A stretch of DNA of 64,000 nt from Aliiroseovarius sediminis (lineage in GTDB: Bacteria; Pseudomonadota; Alphaproteobacteria; Rhodobacterales; Rhodobacteraceae), in the NCBI RefSeq assembly GCF_022678485.1, contig NZ_JALBYP010000022.1, positions 33,495-97,494 of the forward strand, read 5' to 3'. A model generated the notes under the pieces. The model saw only the letters and a list, made by a program, of their open reading frames with translations. It did no database searches and had not been told where the DNA came from. Every line of letters starts with the position of its first letter. Within the stretch, counting starts at the first letter, position 1. This document shows, piece by piece, positions 45,386 through 56,032 of this stretch. The position numbers and the translations under genes are program-made.

Positions 45386-45677
45386 AATCCGTTGTCATTA
45401 AGCCCAAGGTTTCACTTATCCACCCGAGTTTCAACCGCTTTACCCTAGGTAATCATGCTTGCATCGGTCTTTTATAACAAGCCGAACACGGCTTTGACGC
45501 ACGATACAAGGCGCTTCCGCGCCTCAAATGTTAGCGCCAAACAACGCAGAACTTGCGCGGCGGCGCAGCATGTTTTACCACCGCAGCGCGGCATCTGGGG
45601 TTTTCGCACCGCCCAAAGCCGTCATATCCAACATATCGCCAGCGGCCCAGACCGGCCCGCCGCTTGGGCGCCAATAA

Positions 45678-47048
<1,371 letters not shown>

Positions 47049-47084
47049 TCTGAATTGGCGTGGCGCGCCTTCTGGCGTGTCACA

Positions 47085-48428
47085 TCACCCCGACAGGATC
47101 AGCGTCGCGACCGAGAAATAAAGCAAAACCCCCACCCCGTCGGAAATGGTCGTAACCAACGGGCCGCTGGCGGTGGCGGGGTCTAGCCGCAGACGGCTCA
47201 GAACAAAGGGCAGCGACATACCCACCAAACTGCCCACAATCACCACGCAGAACATCGTCAACCCGACAACCAGCGCCACATCCGGCCCACCACGCCACGC
47301 GCCAAGCGGCAGCACCACCAGCGCCATCGTCGCCCCAAGCGCAGCGGCGACCACCAGTTCGCGCAGGATAAGATTACGCCAGTCCGACAGTGCCACATCC
47401 CCCGTCGCCAACGCTCGCACCATCAAGGTGGCCGATTGCGACCCGGCATTGCCGCTGCTGTCGATCAAAAGCGGCAGGAAAAAAACCAGCGACACATAGG
47501 CCAGGATCATCTCCTCGAAATAGGCGATACCCGCACCGGAAAACAGGTTGCCAAACACCAAAAGCGCCAGCCAGACGATACGCTTGGAATACAAAACACC
47601 GACTCCCACCGCCCGCAGGCTTTCCGTAAACGGCAACACGGTCGAAATCCTTTGGAAATCCTCGGTCGTTTCCGCCTGCATCGCGTCGGTTGCGTCATCA
47701 TGGGTGACGATCCCAACCAGCCGATTGTCGGCGTCCACCACCGGAACCGCCAACAGGTCATAGCGCGCGATGGTCTTCGCCACGTCCTCCTGCCCCATAT
47801 CGGGGGTGACGGCGATGGGGGTCTTCTCCATCATTTCGGCAATCGGGTGGTCCTCGTCCAGCAAGATAAGTTCATGCAACCGCACCGACCCGATCAGCCG
47901 CCCGGCCTTATCCAGAATGTACGAGCGGTAAATCGTCTCCGACCCAGGCGCGGCGCGGCGCAGCGCGGCAATCGCCTGGCCCCCGGTCATCCCCGCGCTC
48001 AGCGTCGCGAAGTTTGATGTCATAAGCGCCCCCGCTGTCCCCTCGTCATAGGTGGACAGGTGGCGGATATCGGCGCGGTCGTCGCTTTCCAGATGCGGCT
48101 CCAGCGCCTGTTGTTCTTCAACCGTCAGCACATTGAACAGATCAACCCGGTCGTCGGCATCCATTGCGGAAATTATCTCGACCAATTCGGGGCGCGATGC
48201 CGCGCGTGCCAGATCGGCCTGCACGTCCAGCGGCAGGCTGGCAAAGACCTTAACTCTCCGGGACACCTCGACATCCGACAGGTATTGCCATGCGCCCTCG
48301 CGCGGCAACTGGTCCAGCCAGCTTGCCACATCCATCGGATGCGCGGACACTATGAAGGCGGTGATGGTGTCCGCGCCTGCGCCATGGGGCGGCGGCATCA
48401 TGGTCGGCTGCGTGGCAGTTGTCGTCAT
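47085..48428 (-). CDS. mgtE: Magnesium transporter MgtE
   Basis: 447 residues in family order. An MgtE N-domain is at about 30-130. Tandem CBS domains follow at about 135-255 ('LMTSNFATLSAGMTGGQA', 'LLAVPVVDADNRLVGIVT'). Five membrane helices are at 275-447, with 'DSSGNAGSQSATLMVRALATGDV', the conserved region of the pore. The Mg2+ channel closes when the cytosolic domains bind Mg2+. Monocistronic. Confidence 0.95.
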   Translation of the reverse strand: MTTTATQPTMMPPPHGAGADTITAFIVSAHPMDVASWLDQLPREGAWQYLSDVEVSRRVKVFASLPLDVQADLARAASRPELVEIISAMDADDRVDLFNVLTVEEQQALEPHLESDDRADIRHLSTYDEGTAGALMTSNFATLSAGMTGGQAIAALRRAAPGSETIYRSYILDKAGRLIGSVRLHELILLDEDHPIAEMMEKTPIAVTPDMGQEDVAKTIARYDLLAVPVVDADNRLVGIVTHDDATDAMQAETTEDFQRISTVLPFTESLRAVGVGVLYSKRIVWLALLVFGNLFSGAGIAYFEEMILAYVSLVFFLPLLIDSSGNAGSQSATLMVRALATGDVALSDWRNLILRELVVAAALGATMALVVLPLGAWRGGPDVALVVGLTMFCVVIVGSLVGMSLPFVLSRLRLDPATASGPLVTTISDGVGVLLYFSVATLILSG

Positions 48429-48481
48429 GGTGTTGCCTCTTTACTGATTCACACGGGCGGGCCGGACAGGCGGAACAGACC

Positions 48482-49741
48482 CTAGCGGTCGTAACGCGCA
48501 GCGGTCAGACCATCGAACGAGATTTCGGGCGTCTTGCCCAGAACGACATCCGCCACTGCACGGCCCGACCCGCAGGCCATCGTCCAGCCCAAGGTGCCGT
48601 GGCCGGTGTTGACAAACAGGTTTTCGTACCGGGTCGGCCCCAGAACCGGCGTGCCGTCGGGTGTCATCGGGCGCAGACCTGTCCAACCCTCGGCACGGGA
48701 CAGATCACCACCCTTGGGAAACAGATCGCCGATCACGTGCTTTACCGTATCGGTGGCATGGGGGCCAAGCCGGTCGGAATAGCCCGCAATCTCGGCGGTG
48801 CCCGCCACGCGAATACGATCGCCCAGCCGCGTAATCGCGACCTTGTGCGTTTCATCCATGATCGTTGATTGCGGGGCGAAGCCGTCGTCCACCACCGGCA
48901 AAGTGACCGAATATCCCTTGACCGGATAGACTGGCAGCTTGATCCCAATCGGGTTCAGAACACCCACCGCATAACTTCCCATCGCACAGACATACGCATC
49001 GCCCGTCACCCGCCCGGCAATTTCGGTGTCCACCCCCGCGACTTTGCCATTTTCAATCGCGATGGCCTTGATGGTCTGACCGTAAAGAAACTCGACCCCC
49101 ATCTCGACGCATTTTTCGGTCAGCGCCATTGTGAACATACGGCAATCACCCGTGCGGTCCGCGGTCAGGCGCAACCCACCCACGAACTTCTCGCGCACCT
49201 GCGCAAGCGCCGGTTCGGTGGCAATGCAGCCGTCACGATCCAGCACCTCATAGGGCGACGCGTATTCATCCAGAATGTCCTGATCGGCCTTTGACGCCGC
49301 CACCTGTTTTTCCGTGCGAAACAATTGCAGCGTGCCTTGCGCGCGGCCCTCATACTCGATGCCGGTTTCCGCGATCAAATCCGGCATAACATCGCGCGAA
49401 TAGCTTGAAATCCGCACCATTCGCCCCTTGTTCACGCGATAGCTTTCGTCGTTGCAGTTGCCCAGCATCTGCGCGCACCATTTCCACATGGTCGGGCTGA
49501 TCAGGGGCCAGATGAACAGCGGGCGGCGCTTCATGAACATCCATTTCACGGCCTTCATCGGAATACCCGGCGCGGCCCAAGGCGAGGTCATGCCATAGCT
49601 TAACTGCCCCGCATTGGCATAGCTGGTTTCCAGCCCCGGCCCCGCCTGTCGATCAATCACGACTACCTCGGCGCCCTGCTTGGCAAGGTAATACGCGGTG
49701 GTCACACCAATGACGCCCGCCCCCATGACAACAACTTTCAT
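48482..49741 (-). CDS. dadA: D-amino acid dehydrogenase (DadA)
   Basis: Oxidises D-amino acids, mainly D-alanine, to 2-oxo acids at the membrane, passing electrons to quinone. 419 residues. The FAD motif is 'VVVMGAGVIGVTTAYYLA' at the N-terminus, with 'DRQAGPGLETSYANAGQLS' (DadA signature) and a C-terminal 'GHGTLGWTMACGSGRAVAD'. ATG 49741 is chosen; an in-frame ATG 5 codons upstream is possible. The usual lrp-like regulator and alanine racemase are not adjacent. Confidence 0.94.
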   Translation of the reverse strand: MKVVVMGAGVIGVTTAYYLAKQGAEVVVIDRQAGPGLETSYANAGQLSYGMTSPWAAPGIPMKAVKWMFMKRRPLFIWPLISPTMWKWCAQMLGNCNDESYRVNKGRMVRISSYSRDVMPDLIAETGIEYEGRAQGTLQLFRTEKQVAASKADQDILDEYASPYEVLDRDGCIATEPALAQVREKFVGGLRLTADRTGDCRMFTMALTEKCVEMGVEFLYGQTIKAIAIENGKVAGVDTEIAGRVTGDAYVCAMGSYAVGVLNPIGIKLPVYPVKGYSVTLPVVDDGFAPQSTIMDETHKVAITRLGDRIRVAGTAEIAGYSDRLGPHATDTVKHVIGDLFPKGGDLSRAEGWTGLRPMTPDGTPVLGPTRYENLFVNTGHGTLGWTMACGSGRAVADVVLGKTPEISFDGLTAARYDR

Positions 49742-49816
49742 AGCCGAAGCCCCCATGTGTGTTTGACGTAAGATGCGCCGCCAATCGGCGACACGCAAGG
49801 GGGCTGGTCGGCGGTA

Positions 49817-49897
49817 TCACTTGATCTTGCCGGGCGGATTCGGCGCCTCGCCTTCCGGGATGTCACCGCGGGTCTGGCTCTGGGCAACACGTTTCAT
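49817..49897 (-). CDS. Possible 26-residue peptide
   Basis: ATG 49897 opens 26 codons encoding a hydrophilic, Pro/Gly-rich peptide ('RGDIPEGEAPNPPGKIK' at its end) upstream of dadA on the same strand. Only a weak AGAAG precedes it. No family is recognised, and it may be chance. The rest of 49742-49989 shows no gene. Confidence 0.2.
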   Translation of the reverse strand: MKRVAQSQTRGDIPEGEAPNPPGKIK

Positions 49898-49989
49898 CCG
49901 ATCAGCTTCTTTCAAGGGTAAGCAAGATCCATTTTCGTAGCGACTCGACATTATTGTAGTTACATTTTCGAGGCGCTATTGATCGTCTC

Positions 49990-50199
49990 ATGACACAGGC
50001 CGACACCGTCATACTGCTCGTCACCCGGATCGCGCGGATCAAGGCTGGCGAAAGTTGGGGCAATGACCTGAACCCCGCGCAACAGGCGGCGCGGGATTAT
50101 ATTGGCCACGCCAACCAGCTTTCCCGCGCACCATCCCATGCGGCACCCCTTCCGCCACACGACACCCTGCAAATCTGCCATGAACAGGAACCCACATGA
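49990..50199 (+). pseudogene. Truncated MarR-family regulator remnant
   Basis: The 69-residue frame starts like a MarR protein: 'VILLVTRIARIKAGESW', then 'LNPAQQAARDYIGHANQLSRAPSH', which matches the first helices of the winged-helix domain. After 'RAPSHAA' the sequence becomes Pro/His-rich and loses the recognition helix and wing. A neighbouring frame briefly reads 'PSATRHPANLP', like a decayed continuation. Normal MarR proteins are about 140-160 residues. It is read as a broken gene whose end overlaps the MOSC gene start by 4 bases. Alternatively a small novel protein. Confidence 0.5.
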
Positions 50200-50891
50200 C
50201 CACCCCCGACCTTCGCGCCACCATCACCGGGCTGTTCACCGGCCAGATCAAGCAGCACTGGCCCGGCAAAGCCCCGTCAGCCATTCACAAAATCCGCGCG
50301 GGTGGCCCGGTGTCGGTTGGGCCCCTTGGCTTCGATGGCGATGCCCAAGCCGACCTGACCGTGCATGGCGGCGCCGAGAAAGCCGTGCACCACTATGCCA
50401 CCGATCACTATGCCTTCTGGCAATCCAAGGGGATGATACCCCCCGGCACCCAACCCGCCGCCTTTGGCGAGAATATCGCGACCTTCGGCATGGATGAAAC
50501 CACGCTTTGCATCGGGGACATCCTGACTGCTGGCACCGCCATTCTGCAAATCAGCCAAGGGCGGCAGCCCTGTTGGAAACTGAACGCCCATACCCACCAA
50601 GACACGATGGCCGCTTGGTTCCAGAAAACCGGGTGGACGGGGTGGTATTACCGGGTGCTACAGCCGGGGGTCATCACCCAAGGCGATCAGATCACCCTGT
50701 CAGACCGTCCCTGCCCCGGCTGGACCGTCGCGCGCGTGACCCAAGCGCGCCTGACCCGGCAGATCACAACCGATGACGCAGCACAGCTTGCCGACCTGCC
50801 CGAATTGGCCCCCGGCTGGCGCGCCGCGTTTGCCAAAATGGCTCGCGGTGACAGGGCCGAGGATACAAGCGCCCGGCTGGGCCAGACCTGA
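50196..50891 (+). CDS. MOSC domain protein (YiiM-like)
   Basis: 231 residues. The MOSC core contains 'GFDGDAQADLTVHGGAEKAVHHY' (about 47-69), 'AFGENIATFGMDETTLCIGDIL' and the conserved Cys in 'SQGRQPCWKLN' that would bind the molybdenum cofactor. A C-terminal helical 3-alpha domain follows. YiiM in E. coli reduces N-hydroxylated bases; related function is likely. It overlaps the MarR-like remnant by 4 bases. Confidence 0.9.
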   Translation: MTTPDLRATITGLFTGQIKQHWPGKAPSAIHKIRAGGPVSVGPLGFDGDAQADLTVHGGAEKAVHHYATDHYAFWQSKGMIPPGTQPAAFGENIATFGMDETTLCIGDILTAGTAILQISQGRQPCWKLNAHTHQDTMAAWFQKTGWTGWYYRVLQPGVITQGDQITLSDRPCPGWTVARVTQARLTRQITTDDAAQLADLPELAPGWRAAFAKMARGDRAEDTSARLGQT

Positions 50892-51006
50892 TCGGGCACC
50901 AATCCGGCGCCAGAATTTTTAATCATTCGCCGTATTGACATTTCTGACAAAATTACTCAGCTTTATCCCAACCTATCACAAAGGCACACGGATCAGGCAA
51001 CGCGTC

Positions 51007-51189
51007 ATGACACAACCCAACCATCAGCCCGTCCCAGACGCCCCCCGGACACCACTCACACGTCCGCCCGCGCGCCCAGCACGCCCGTCCCTGTCGCGGC
51101 GCGAGGTTCTGGGATGCGCCCTAGATGGCGGGTTCGACTGCGAAACTCTGCTGGAATGCCTCTGCGACCGCACGGACCGCCCGTCATGA
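51007..51189 (+). CDS. Hypothetical 60-residue protein
   Basis: ATG 51007 opens 60 codons. The N-terminal half is Pro/Arg-rich and the C-terminal half has 'LSRREVLGCALDGGFDCETLLECLC' with four cysteines. Only a weak ribosome site precedes it. It lies in the 332-base gap (50892-51223) between MOSC and convergent sitD. No family recognised. A weak hairpin (about 50895-50918) follows the MOSC gene. Confidence 0.3.
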   Translation: MTQPNHQPVPDAPRTPLTRPPARPARPSLSRREVLGCALDGGFDCETLLECLCDRTDRPS

Positions 51190-51223
51190 AAAAGCTCACC
51201 ATGACATCCGGGGGATCGGCGGA

Positions 51224-52075
51224 CTAAACCAGCCTTTCATCCGCCCGCCGCATGGATGCCCGGCGCGTCAGAACCTGTCGTCGGATAAACGCCACGATGA
51301 ACACGGCCGTCAGGATCAGGATAATGGTCGGCGCGGGCGCGCTGTCCAGAAAGAAGCTGACATAGGTGCCCAGCAGCATTGACGCCATGCACACCAGGAC
51401 GGACACCCACAACATCGTTGAAAACGTCCTGACCAGCAAAAACGCAATCGCGCCGGGCGCAATCAGAAGGCCGATGGCAAGGATCAGCCCCGCCGCAGAC
51501 AGCGTGGCCACAATGGTCAGCGACAACGCCGCCAGCAACCCGTAATGCAACCAATTGACCCACAGCCCCGACGCCCGCGCCTGCGCCGGATCGAAACTGT
51601 GCAACAGCCAGTCTTTCCACTTCAACACCAGCATCAACCCGACACCGGCCGAGATGATGGCCGCCGTCCAAAGCTCGTGCGCCTCGATCCCCAGCATGTT
51701 GCCAAACAGGATGTGATCCAGATGCGCGTTGGTGTCCACCGACACGAACAGCACAATCCCCACGCCGAACATGCCCGAGAACACGACGCCCATCACAGTG
51801 TCTTGCTTCACCCGGCTGTTCGACGCCAGATATCCCGTCGCAATCGCACAGGTCATCCCGGCCGCGAACGCACCGACAATCAAGGGCAAGCCAAAGATAT
51901 AGGCCAACACGATTCCCGGCAGTACCGCATGGCTGACCGCATCGCCCATCAACGCCCAGCCCTTCATCACCAAAAAGCACGACAGAAGCGCGGTCGGGAT
52001 CGACACGATTACCGAAATCAGAAACGCGTTTTGCATGAACGCAAACTGGAAGGGCAGTAAAAGGGTCTCCATCAT
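51224..52075 (-). CDS. sitD: Metal ABC transporter permease (SitD/ABC-3 family)
   Basis: 283 residues, about eight membrane helices. ABC-3 family motif 'KGWALMGDAVSHAVLPGIVLAYI' near residues 38-60 and 'GLLIAPGAIAFLLV' later. Pairs with SitC to import Mn2+ or Fe2+. The start is ATG 52075 or 52072, overlapping the sitC stop. Last gene of sitABCD. Confidence 0.9.
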   Translation of the reverse strand: MMETLLLPFQFAFMQNAFLISVIVSIPTALLSCFLVMKGWALMGDAVSHAVLPGIVLAYIFGLPLIVGAFAAGMTCAIATGYLASNSRVKQDTVMGVVFSGMFGVGIVLFVSVDTNAHLDHILFGNMLGIEAHELWTAAIISAGVGLMLVLKWKDWLLHSFDPAQARASGLWVNWLHYGLLAALSLTIVATLSAAGLILAIGLLIAPGAIAFLLVRTFSTMLWVSVLVCMASMLLGTYVSFFLDSAPAPTIILILTAVFIVAFIRRQVLTRRASMRRADERLV

Positions 52076-52956
52076 TTGAACTCCGCCGCTACAGCGCCCG
52101 GCCCATGAACCAACGCCGCGCGCGCCTTGCGTTTCGCGGCCAGCAATCCGTGTTTCGGTGCAAGGATAAAGGCGATCAGGAAGATCACCGTTTGCAGGGT
52201 GACGATGATGCCCCCCGTCGCGCCATCCAGAAAATAGCTGACATAGGCGCCGGTAAAGCTGGTTAACGCGCCAATCGCCACGGATGTCACGATCAGCCTC
52301 GGAAACCGGTCACACAGCAGATACGCCGTGGCCCCCGGCGTCACCACCATCGCGATCACCAGAAACGCGCCGACGGTTTGCATCGCGGCAACCACGGACG
52401 CCGACAGCAGCACAAAAAACACCGCTTTCAGCAACCCGGGCCGCAGCCCGATGGCGCGCGCGTGGTTTTCATCGAAGAAGGTCACCATCAGGTCTTTCCA
52501 CTTCGCCAGCAACACCGCCAGCGACACGAACCCGATGATCGCCAACTGCAACGTGTCTTCGGGTGTGATCGCCAGAATATTGCCCATCGTGATGGTCTGG
52601 ATCGACACCGACATCGGGCTGATCGACACGATGAACAGGCCCAGCCCGAAGAACGATGTGAAGATCAGGCCGATGATCACATCCACCTTCAGCCCCGATC
52701 GCTCCGACAGAAACAACATCGCACCGGCGGCCAACCCACCGGCGATAAACGCCCCCAGCGCGAAAGGCAGCCCAAGTATATACGCCCCCGCCACCCCCGG
52801 CACGACCGAATGTGACAGCGCATCCCCAATCAGCGACCAGCCTTTCAGCATCAGATAGGCCGACAGGAAGGCACATACCCCGCCCACCAAGGCCGAGACC
52901 CACATCGCGTTGGTCATGTAATTGTAACTGAACGGCTCCAACAGATATTCCATCAT
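52072..52956 (-). CDS. sitC: Metal ABC transporter permease (SitC/ABC-3 family)
   Basis: 294 residues with the ABC-3 motif '[23 protein letters not shown]' and '[15 protein letters not shown]'. It is a paralogue of the following permease, with the two forming the channel. It overlaps sitB by 4 bases and sitD by about 4 bases, so all are translationally coupled. Confidence 0.9.
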   Translation of the reverse strand: MMEYLLEPFSYNYMTNAMWVSALVGGVCAFLSAYLMLKGWSLIGDALSHSVVPGVAGAYILGLPFALGAFIAGGLAAGAMLFLSERSGLKVDVIIGLIFTSFFGLGLFIVSISPMSVSIQTITMGNILAITPEDTLQLAIIGFVSLAVLLAKWKDLMVTFFDENHARAIGLRPGLLKAVFFVLLSASVVAAMQTVGAFLVIAMVVTPGATAYLLCDRFPRLIVTSVAIGALTSFTGAYVSYFLDGATGGIIVTLQTVIFLIAFILAPKHGLLAAKRKARAALVHGPGAVAAEFK

Positions 52957-53846
52957 GACGGAATATCCGTGCGCTGGGTCTTGTCGCCATATTGCACAAG
53001 GGGCCGTTCATCGTCGGTAAAGATCGACACCGCCCGCGCGTCCTCGTCATCATGCAGCGCATCGCCGCCAAGGGTGAAGTGGCGCAGCACGCCGCCGAAT
53101 GCCTCTTCCAGATTTTCGCGGGTGAAGGTCGTCTCGGTCGGGCCGTAGCTCAGCACCGTGCCTTTGACCAAAACCGTGCGGTCGCAAAATTCCGGCACCG
53201 AGCCAAGGTTGTGGGTCGACACCAGCATCACCCGCCCCTCGTCACGCAATTCGCGCAGAAGGGTGATGATCTGTTCCTCGGTCTTGACGTCAACGCCGGT
53301 GAACGGCTCGTCCAGCAAAATCACCTGCCCGTCCTGCGCCAGCGCGCGGGCCAGAAAGACACGCTTGCGCTGCCCGCCCGACAGCTCGCCAATCTGGCGA
53401 TGGCGGAAGTCCTGCATGTTGACGCGCCGCAGTGCCTGATCCACCGCGTCGTGATCGGCTTGTTTCGGTCGGCGCAGGAACCCCATATGTCCATAGCGGC
53501 CCATCATCACCACGTCCTCGACCAACACGGGGAAGGCCCAGTCGACCTCTTCTGACTGAGGAACATAGGCGACAAGGTTTTTCGACAATGCCGCACGCAC
53601 ATCCATGCCCAGAACTTGAATTTCGCCCTTGGCAACCGGCACGAAGCCCATGATCGCCTTGAACAGGGTCGATTTGCCCGCCCCGTTCACCCCTACCAAA
53701 GCGGTGATGGTGCCACGCGGAATGCCGAAACTGGCATTCCACAGCGCCGTGTGACCGTTGCGATAGGTCACGGTCACATCCTGCGCCATGATCCCCGCCC
53801 CTTGGGCCGGGGCGTTCACGTTTGATCTGATCGGTTCGTCGCGCAT
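52953..53846 (-). CDS. sitB: Metal ABC transporter ATP-binding protein (SitB)
   Basis: 297 residues. Walker A '[16 protein letters not shown]', signature '[17 protein letters not shown]', Walker B '[12 protein letters not shown]', typical of Mn/Zn ABC-type ATPases. A C-terminal extension of about 50 residues after '[12 protein letters not shown]' is common in SitB. ATG 53846 is chosen because AAAGGA lies 6 bases upstream; ATG 53852 would be too close. Confidence 0.92.
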   Translation of the reverse strand: MRDEPIRSNVNAPAQGAGIMAQDVTVTYRNGHTALWNASFGIPRGTITALVGVNGAGKSTLFKAIMGFVPVAKGEIQVLGMDVRAALSKNLVAYVPQSEEVDWAFPVLVEDVVMMGRYGHMGFLRRPKQADHDAVDQALRRVNMQDFRHRQIGELSGGQRKRVFLARALAQDGQVILLDEPFTGVDVKTEEQIITLLRELRDEGRVMLVSTHNLGSVPEFCDRTVLVKGTVLSYGPTETTFTRENLEEAFGGVLRHFTLGGDALHDDEDARAVSIFTDDERPLVQYGDKTQRTDIPS

Positions 53847-53891
53847 CTTCATTCCTTTGCCCAAAGGGCGTCTTTTATCCCGGCCGCCCGC

Positions 53892-54794
53892 CTATTGCGC
53901 CGCCGCTGTCAGCCCCGTCGCGACGGTGCTTGATGTCACGCGCAGCAGATCCAGATAGGTCGGCACCTCGCCATCCGGCGCGCTTAGACTGTCGACATAC
54001 AGAACCCCACCATACTGCGCGCCGGTTTCGCGCGCGACCTGTTTGGCAGGCGCTGTGTTCACGGTGCTTTCACAAAACACCACCGGAATATCATTGTCGC
54101 GCACCCCGTCGATCACACCACGCACCTGTTGCGGCGTGCCGACCTGATCGGCGTTCATCGGCCACAGATACAGCTCTTTCAGCCCGAAATCCCGCGCTAG
54201 ATAGCTGAACGCCCCTTCGCAAGTGACAAGCCAGCGGCGATCTTCCGGGATGGTCGCGATCTCGGCCCGCAAGGGTTCGATCGTGGCGCGCAATTCGTCC
54301 TTATAGGCCGCAGCGTTCTGCGCATAGACCTCAGCGTTGTCCGGGTCGTGCTGGGCAAACGCGCCCGCAATATTGTCAATATAGATCAGCGCGTTATCCA
54401 GCCCCATCCAGGCATGAGGGTTCGGCTTCCCCTCGTAACTTCCCTCGGCAATCGGGATCGGATCAATGCCGTCGGTCAGCGTGGCAGACGGAACGTCCTT
54501 CAGATTCGACAAAAACTGTTCAAACCACAACTCAAGGTTCAGCCCGTTCCACAGGATCAGATCCGCATCAAAGGCGCGCACAATATCCTGTGGCGTCGGC
54601 TCATACCCATGAATCTCCGCCCCCGGTTTGGTGATCGAGACAACCTCGGCCGCCTCGCCCGCAACATTCGCAGCCATGTCAGCCAGCACGGTGAAAGTGG
54701 TGACAACCTTCATCTTGTCCTCGGCAAAGGCGCTGGACGCCGCCATGACAGCCAGCGCCGCCACAGACGAGGTTTTCAGGAATCGGCCAATCAT
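53892..54794 (-). CDS. sitA: Periplasmic Mn/Fe-binding protein (SitA)
   Basis: 300 residues of cluster A-I metal-binding protein family. Signal peptide ends '...ASSAFA'. Expected ligands are His in 'AEIHGYEPTPQD', His in 'NPHAWMG', Glu in 'TCEGAFSYL' and Asp in 'YVDSLSAPDG'. The His2-Glu-Asp set, without a His-rich loop, favours Mn2+/Fe2+ over Zn2+. ATG 54794 has AAGGAG 6 bases upstream; an ATG two codons earlier is too close. Confidence 0.93.
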   Translation of the reverse strand: MIGRFLKTSSVAALAVMAASSAFAEDKMKVVTTFTVLADMAANVAGEAAEVVSITKPGAEIHGYEPTPQDIVRAFDADLILWNGLNLELWFEQFLSNLKDVPSATLTDGIDPIPIAEGSYEGKPNPHAWMGLDNALIYIDNIAGAFAQHDPDNAEVYAQNAAAYKDELRATIEPLRAEIATIPEDRRWLVTCEGAFSYLARDFGLKELYLWPMNADQVGTPQQVRGVIDGVRDNDIPVVFCESTVNTAPAKQVARETGAQYGGVLYVDSLSAPDGEVPTYLDLLRVTSSTVATGLTAAAQ

Positions 54795-54823
54795 CTGCAT
54801 CTCCTTTATATGGTGTCGGCTCT

Positions 54824-54874
54824 TGTAAATGCAAATCACTCGCAACTGTCAAGTACAATTGCGAACCATTCTCA
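54824..54874 (-). promoter_or_regulatory. sitA promoter with candidate Mur/Fur-type operators
   Basis: On the minus strand TTGACA (54852-54847) lies 17 bases before a TTTACA hexamer (54829-54824), about 30 bases upstream of the sitA start. Two related AT-rich blocks flank the -35: GTTGCGAGTGATTTGCAT (54846-54829, inside the spacer) and TGAGAATGGTTCGCAAT (54874-54858). Both resemble the TTGCnAAT/TTGCAT-type elements bound by Mur, the alphaproteobacterial Mn-responsive Fur protein that represses sit operons. The regulator is not in the window. Confidence 0.5.
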
Positions 54875-54884
54875 AAAAGACACC

Positions 54885-55661
54885 CTAACGTGAGAATGCG
54901 ACTGGAACGGTAAACCGGTGCGGCCCTTTTCCCAACCCTTTCGGCGCAGGCGGAATACGTGCGGTGCGGATCGCCGCCAACGCGGCCTGATCCAGCGCGG
55001 CGTGGCCAGAACTGCGCACGACGCCCGCCGACACGACCTGCCCTGCTGGCGACACCGTCAGCGACAGCGTGACCGTCCCTTCCGCCCGCGTGCCGCGCGG
55101 ATAGCGTTTGCGCCGCTCGATCGCCGCGCGCACCTTGCCGCCCCAACGCGCAAGCAGGCGTTGACTGTCACCCTGCCCCGCGCTGCTGTCGGTCTTGGCC
55201 TTGCGCCCGGCAGCCTGCCCACCCCCCGCGCCCACCGCCCTTTGCGGTGCCCGCTTCACCGCCGGGGCGGGTTTGCGCGGCTTGGGCTTCACCGAAGCCT
55301 CAGGCGCGCTTGTCGCGGGTGGCGGTGTATCGGCACTTGGGCGGTCCACATCTGGCCGCGCTGGCATCACAGGCATTGCCATCCGCGCCTGCGCCTGCGC
55401 GTTAGACGGAGTATCCAGCACCGGCGGCTCTACAGGCATTGGCGGTGCCAGCTCCGGTGTGGCAACCGCGACATCCGGCGTGGTTTCCCACCGGGCCACC
55501 AACGCCTCAAGGGTGGCATCGCTGGCGCGCAGGGCCACCTGCGCCTGCCCGTCCGCCCCCGCCGCGTCGGACCCCACAGGCGGGGCCGAGGGCCACAGAA
55601 CCACATGCCCCGACACCGCCAGCCCGAAGCAGATCAATATCTCGCGCAGCCCGGCACTCAT
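54885..55661 (-). CDS. tonB: TonB energy transducer
   Basis: 258 residues. A short cytoplasmic N-terminus and one membrane helix (about 7-25) are followed by a long Pro/Ala-rich periplasmic rod (about 60-165) and the C-terminal TonB domain ('RYPRGTRAEGTVTLSLTVSPAGQVVSAGVVRSSGHAALDQAAL'-type, shortened here). Tail gene of the B12 uptake operon; it energises BtuB. Overlaps the exbD gene by 4 bases. Confidence 0.92.
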   Translation of the reverse strand: MSAGLREILICFGLAVSGHVVLWPSAPPVGSDAAGADGQAQVALRASDATLEALVARWETTPDVAVATPELAPPMPVEPPVLDTPSNAQAQARMAMPVMPARPDVDRPSADTPPPATSAPEASVKPKPRKPAPAVKRAPQRAVGAGGGQAAGRKAKTDSSAGQGDSQRLLARWGGKVRAAIERRKRYPRGTRAEGTVTLSLTVSPAGQVVSAGVVRSSGHAALDQAALAAIRTARIPPAPKGLGKGPHRFTVPVAFSR

Positions 55662-56029
55662 TGGCGCACCGTCAAGGTCAGCGCGACCCCCTCGGGCATC
55701 CGTTGCAACAGCTGCGCCAGCTCGGGCGCCGCAAGCGCCCCGTCCGCCGTGACGGTCAGCCGCGCGCCCGGCTCCAGTGCCGCGATGGCTGCAAGCGCCG
55801 CCTCGCCCCGCGCCGCGCCAAACGCCATCTCACCGGCCGCCGAGACATAAAGCACCAGCCCCCCATCCGCGCCCTCACCCCCCACAGCCGTGGGCGGAGA
55901 CAGCCTGAACGGCGGCGCCGAGGCGATCTGCGAGGTCATCATGAAAAAGACCAACAGCAGAAACACCACGTTGATCATCGGCACAATCGCCTCAGGTCTG
56001 GATCTGGTTCGAGGGCGGGGGAACTGCAT
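55658..56029 (-). CDS. exbD: ExbD-like biopolymer transport protein (second copy)
   Basis: 123 residues. One membrane helix near the N-terminus contains the ExbD core 'VPMINVVFLLLVFFMM', but the proton-carrying Asp of the usual 'PMIDVVF' is Asn here. The periplasmic domain is short. The neighbouring ExbD keeps the Asp, so this copy may be a structural partner or may work only in a mixed pair. Coupled to tonB and to the preceding exbD (3-base gap). Confidence 0.85.
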   Translation of the reverse strand: MQFPRPRTRSRPEAIVPMINVVFLLLVFFMMTSQIASAPPFRLSPPTAVGGEGADGGLVLYVSAAGEMAFGAARGEAALAAIAALEPGARLTVTADGALAAPELAQLLQRMPEGVALTLTVRQ

Positions 56030-56032
56030 CGG

